Assembly: GCF_021018805.1 (NCBI RefSeq)
Contig: NC_086247.1
Location: 97,543,338-97,607,337, forward strand
Direction: 5' to 3'
DNA: 64,000 nucleotides
Source of the DNA: Prinia subflava
Lineage: Eukaryota; Chordata; Aves; Passeriformes; Cisticolidae
The notes under the pieces were generated by a model. It saw only the letters and a program-made list of their open reading frames with translations, ran no database searches and was not told the origin of the DNA. Of this stretch, positions 60,409 to 64,000 are shown piece by piece; the stretch's first letter is position 1, and each line of letters starts with the position of its first letter. A program made the position numbers and the translations under genes.

Positions 60409-63400
60409 CACACAGATATATAGTTTTATAGTTTTCAATAACATTTCATTAACTATAAGACCATGAATTAATCATTTCACATTTTTCACATCTACACTTT
60501 CTTCTCTGAGGTCATACTCCAGAAAGCTAGTACTTCTACTTCTAAAATGCCTTCTCCGTCTCCAGCAGCCAATATATTTATTTGACTAGGTAAAAGAACC
60601 CAAATATATTGTGTATTAAAGAGACCAAATGAAAGTTGAAAGTTATACAAGAATTACAAGAAGCATGCACACAATTATGTGCTTTGAGTTCAAAACTACT
60701 CTCAGCATTGTATCATTTTTTATTTAGATTTTGAGGCAGAAACCTACATGGACTCCAAAATTACCAATGACTCCTGTATACTTTGATAACATTAATATTC
60801 TTGGTTTCCATACAGTAAGTCAGTTTGATTTTTGCTGCTGCTATCTCAAAAAAGTCCTGAGCCAATAAGTTCCACAGTTTATTCATATTTTGTGTGAAGA
60901 AGCCCTCTAGATTAGAATTTTGTACCTATCAGATCTACTTAATATTTCCAGAGCCTATGTTACACACCAGGGAAAATGTGGTTAATAGAAAAAATAATCA
61001 GAAAACCAAAGACTGTTCACAGCATCTACTGCATTTCATACAAAATCTATGATGTATTCTTTGGCACACAAATAAATAATTTATTATTTTAGGGGGTTTT
61101 GGTGCAATTTTCCATCCCCTTAGAACTGTTTCATTAATGGAGTATCTTGGTTCATCTCAAAATTCTCCAGTATTCGTGAGTTTCACACACACATAAGCAC
61201 ATGACTCTATTACTTGACTTTTTGGCCATGGTTTTTAGCTAAATAATAGTAGTTCATGCTTTGCAGTAGCCATACCAGCTTACATGCGTGATGTGAGAGC
61301 AGGCGAGCATGATCAATGTTCTTGGCCCCTTTTCTTTTTTTTCCCTTATGTAGGAAATAATTTTGGAAAAGTATGTGCATGAATTACAAGTGACAATCAT
61401 CTCCCCTAAGAAGCAGATTCATTCTTCATAAATAAAGTACATTGCACAAGTGCAAAACAGAGACAAGTTTTTCTGGTTGCTCATCACACTATATTGTCTG
61501 GCCATTTTCAAATTCCACCAGACAGCTAGGCATCAATTCCCTTGCCTGAACACTGAAATAATGCTTCAAAAGAGACACCATGAACTGCATATTTTTTTTC
61601 CCAAGGCTTTTACTTTGGATAGTACTTCACAGAACAGTAAAATGGTACATTCCATTTATAACAAATATTTGGAAGAAAAACAGCCACATTTTTTTCCTCC
61701 AACTGCATATCCCCATGAGCAAGAATAGCATATATTCAACAAAGAGAACTGTGCTCTATTTTTGTCTGTAAGCTGGGTGGTCCAGTTGGTTACTGCACTG
61801 GCCTTTCTTCTCTGAACACTTTGATTTTAATAATAGCTTTGGGAACAACAGAATATGAGTATGACAAATTCATCCTACATGTCCTGACTTGTGTTACAAA
61901 ACCTCTGTACAATATACAGTGTGCGTTAATATACTAGGGAAATTTAGAAACCAAAGGAAAACATCAGTGTATAACTTTTGCATAAATTAATTTTGCAAAT
62001 ATAATAAAAATTTAAATGAATACTTACACTGATTATATGATTTTTGACACACTTGTTACAGGTATTGTAAAATGTCTGTCAAGTATTACATCAGCTGGAA
62101 CTTCGGTTTTTTTCCTCAAGAAAATATATCTGTTACTTTTTACTTCTTCTTATATACATCTTTCTAACCTATCTAGAAATCAAGATAAAGGGGAATAGGT
62201 AATATTTTCCATTTGCTAACATTTTTAAATACCAGCAACATTTTAAAGGAACCTTAAATGCTGCTTGGTGTATTTCTGAAGGGCAAAAATTTTTGAGACT
62301 CTGTAGGCTGCACTAAGAATGAAAGAGCATTAAGAAATGCAGTAGTGGAGATAATGTTTGATAGACATTTTTTAAAGTCATTGAATTAAAATTAAGGTTA
62401 ACCCCATTACAGGAGACTGTTAAGACAGGCACATGCTGTGGTCCAAAAGGAAAGTTCTTGTTCTTTGAATTCTCCAGACTCCAGTCCTTGTTATTGAACT
62501 CAAAGGAATTGGAGCCCAACAGAAAGGATGCACTGTACTACTTCTTACTACACTTCTCTCTGAAATTTCTCATCCTGCCAACTGGAATGATATAAACTGC
62601 ACAAAAAAGGACACCTTGTGTCTCCAGACAGAGAGCTGACCCTTTTTGTTACTCCTCTGAGAGCCAGGGGGTCCAACTCTGATTTGTTACCATAAAGTAC
62701 ACTGGCAGAAAATTATCATGTTCATAACGCTCTGTAAATACTATACAATTAGAGAATGTAAAACAGAGTTTGGACCTATACAATTCACCTACCTCTAACC
62801 AAGTGAAATCAAAGCTTTCCCATTTGAAAGCCTGAAGTGAGACACCCAAGTTAAAGGTAACTTGATTTTTAAGTACAGAGAAACCGCAATGCTTAACCAA
62901 CCTCTGTTTCTTTCAACTGCTGATAATGTTGTACTCTAAACACAAAAATGCATCATCTTTCAATTGTACTACTCTAGACTTTGGACTTCAATTCAATAGA
63001 CATTCTGTGGTTAAAACTGTAATACAACAGATAACACTAGACTGTGACCAGTGTTATTTCAGACCCAAACCCCCCAACACATACACACACAAACAAGCAA
63101 ACAAACAAACCCAAAAAAGAACAATGTCAGTTTTTCAACACAGAATTAACTGCTTTATGGTCTCTGAACACACATTAGTTAAGTTGCAATGTTTTATAAA
63201 TTTTATTTGATTAGCTGTGTTTTTTCTCTTGAATTTAGTGTTCTTAAAACTTCTGGAACCCAGGACAATTATTTGCAAGAATCCACAGCAGGGCAAAAAG
63301 ATTTAACAGACTCAAATCAGACAAGTTTACATTTGGGAAATTTTAGCAGCTGACACAGATCTAGGTCTTTGCCTTTCCAAGCATTCATCTAACTGTATTT

Positions 63401-64000
63401 CTGCTCTTTACCAGAGTTTGGGTTTCATTTTTTAATGAAAGCCTCAACTGGCATCATAAATTATTATACTGGATCCATTATGTAAAGAAATACTATAATG
63501 TTGACTTTTTCTCAGCAAAACCCTCCTGTTTCATTACTTCGCTTTTGCAGTATTAGAAGTATTTGTGACCTATTGTTGCCCTTGATTTGTATTACTAAAC
63601 TGTTACCTTACGGTATACATTGACAGTACTGCATATTACACAAAACACTGTATCTTTCAGTCTTATAATCTACCATAGTACACACCCAGAGTCAGAAGCA
63701 CTTTCCTTCACTTTTCTGCAGCTAAATAAAAATCATAATTATTTCAGATTATATACAACATGCAGATGGAGAAGATCCAGTGATAATTATCACATCTGAA
63801 GTACTGAAATTATGAATAATGGTTTGATTTTCTTATGCTCTTTTTGGGAAAAGAAAGTGCATGTAGTAGATTTATCAAAGTATTTTGAATTAAGTATTAA
63901 GGCTTTAGTTATTAAAAAGAACTGACAGTTCTGCTACTCTGCTCAAGAAAGTACTCCTAAAACATGTTATTTTTGGTAGTAAAACCAAATTGTTGAAAGA
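60409..64000. other. Unique A+T-rich noncoding DNA
   Basis: Only short frames occur. A CA/CAAA simple repeat lies at 63079-63112 (ACACACACAAACAAGCAAAC). A tRNA A-box-like word at about 61779-61790 lacks a partner B box. No gene was recognised. Confidence 0.5.

Overview
The window is noncoding, A+T-rich vertebrate DNA that looks like a songbird (passerine) genome. The evidence is antisense CR1 LINE tails of the avian type, an ERVL LTR of the type common in birds, several other endogenous-retrovirus (ERV) LTR families, and a decayed retrocopy resembling the ITPRIP-like family, which is greatly expanded in passerines. I see no intact host protein-coding gene, no rRNA or tRNA gene, and no CRISPR. 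The window is most simply an intergenic or long-intron stretch with moderate to high LTR-element content. Species and chromosome cannot be told from the sequence alone.

Layout. 1-7650: unique A+T-rich DNA with one long poly-T/(TTTGG)n tract. 7655-8126: antisense CR1. 8345-10640: a decayed ITPRIPL1-like pseudogene on the minus strand, split by an ERVK-type solo LTR (8982-9957, 6-bp duplication) that is itself split by a second solo LTR (9055-9688, 4-bp duplication). 12467-13010: old CR1. 14756-18675: the centrepiece, a gag-only ERVK/betaretrovirus-like provirus on the minus strand. It has paired LTRs, a Lys-type primer binding site, a polypurine tract, and a Gag reading frame broken by one in-frame amber codon; pol and env are absent. 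21337-22007: solo LTR, whose sister copy lies inverted at 59821-60408. 24505-26915: a composite zone with one solo LTR, a GC-rich LTR-like segment, and another solo LTR inserted in it. 29400-31140: a CR1 that keeps part of its endonuclease but lacks the reverse transcriptase. 34200-34807, 44194-45553 and 49577-50361: ERVL-type solo LTRs. 48152-48550: ERVK-type solo LTR. The rest is unique A+T-rich DNA with microsatellites.

How it fits together. Nothing forms an operon or pathway. The shared story is repeated retroviral insertion followed by LTR-LTR recombination that left solo LTRs. Most insertions can be bounded to the base from matching target-site duplications: 4 bp in two families plus one less certain LTR, 5 bp in the ERVL-type LTRs, 6 bp in the ERVK-type LTRs. 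Nested copies give a relative order of insertion. The gag-only provirus is the most interesting single object, because its cis-acting parts look complete while it encodes no replication enzymes.
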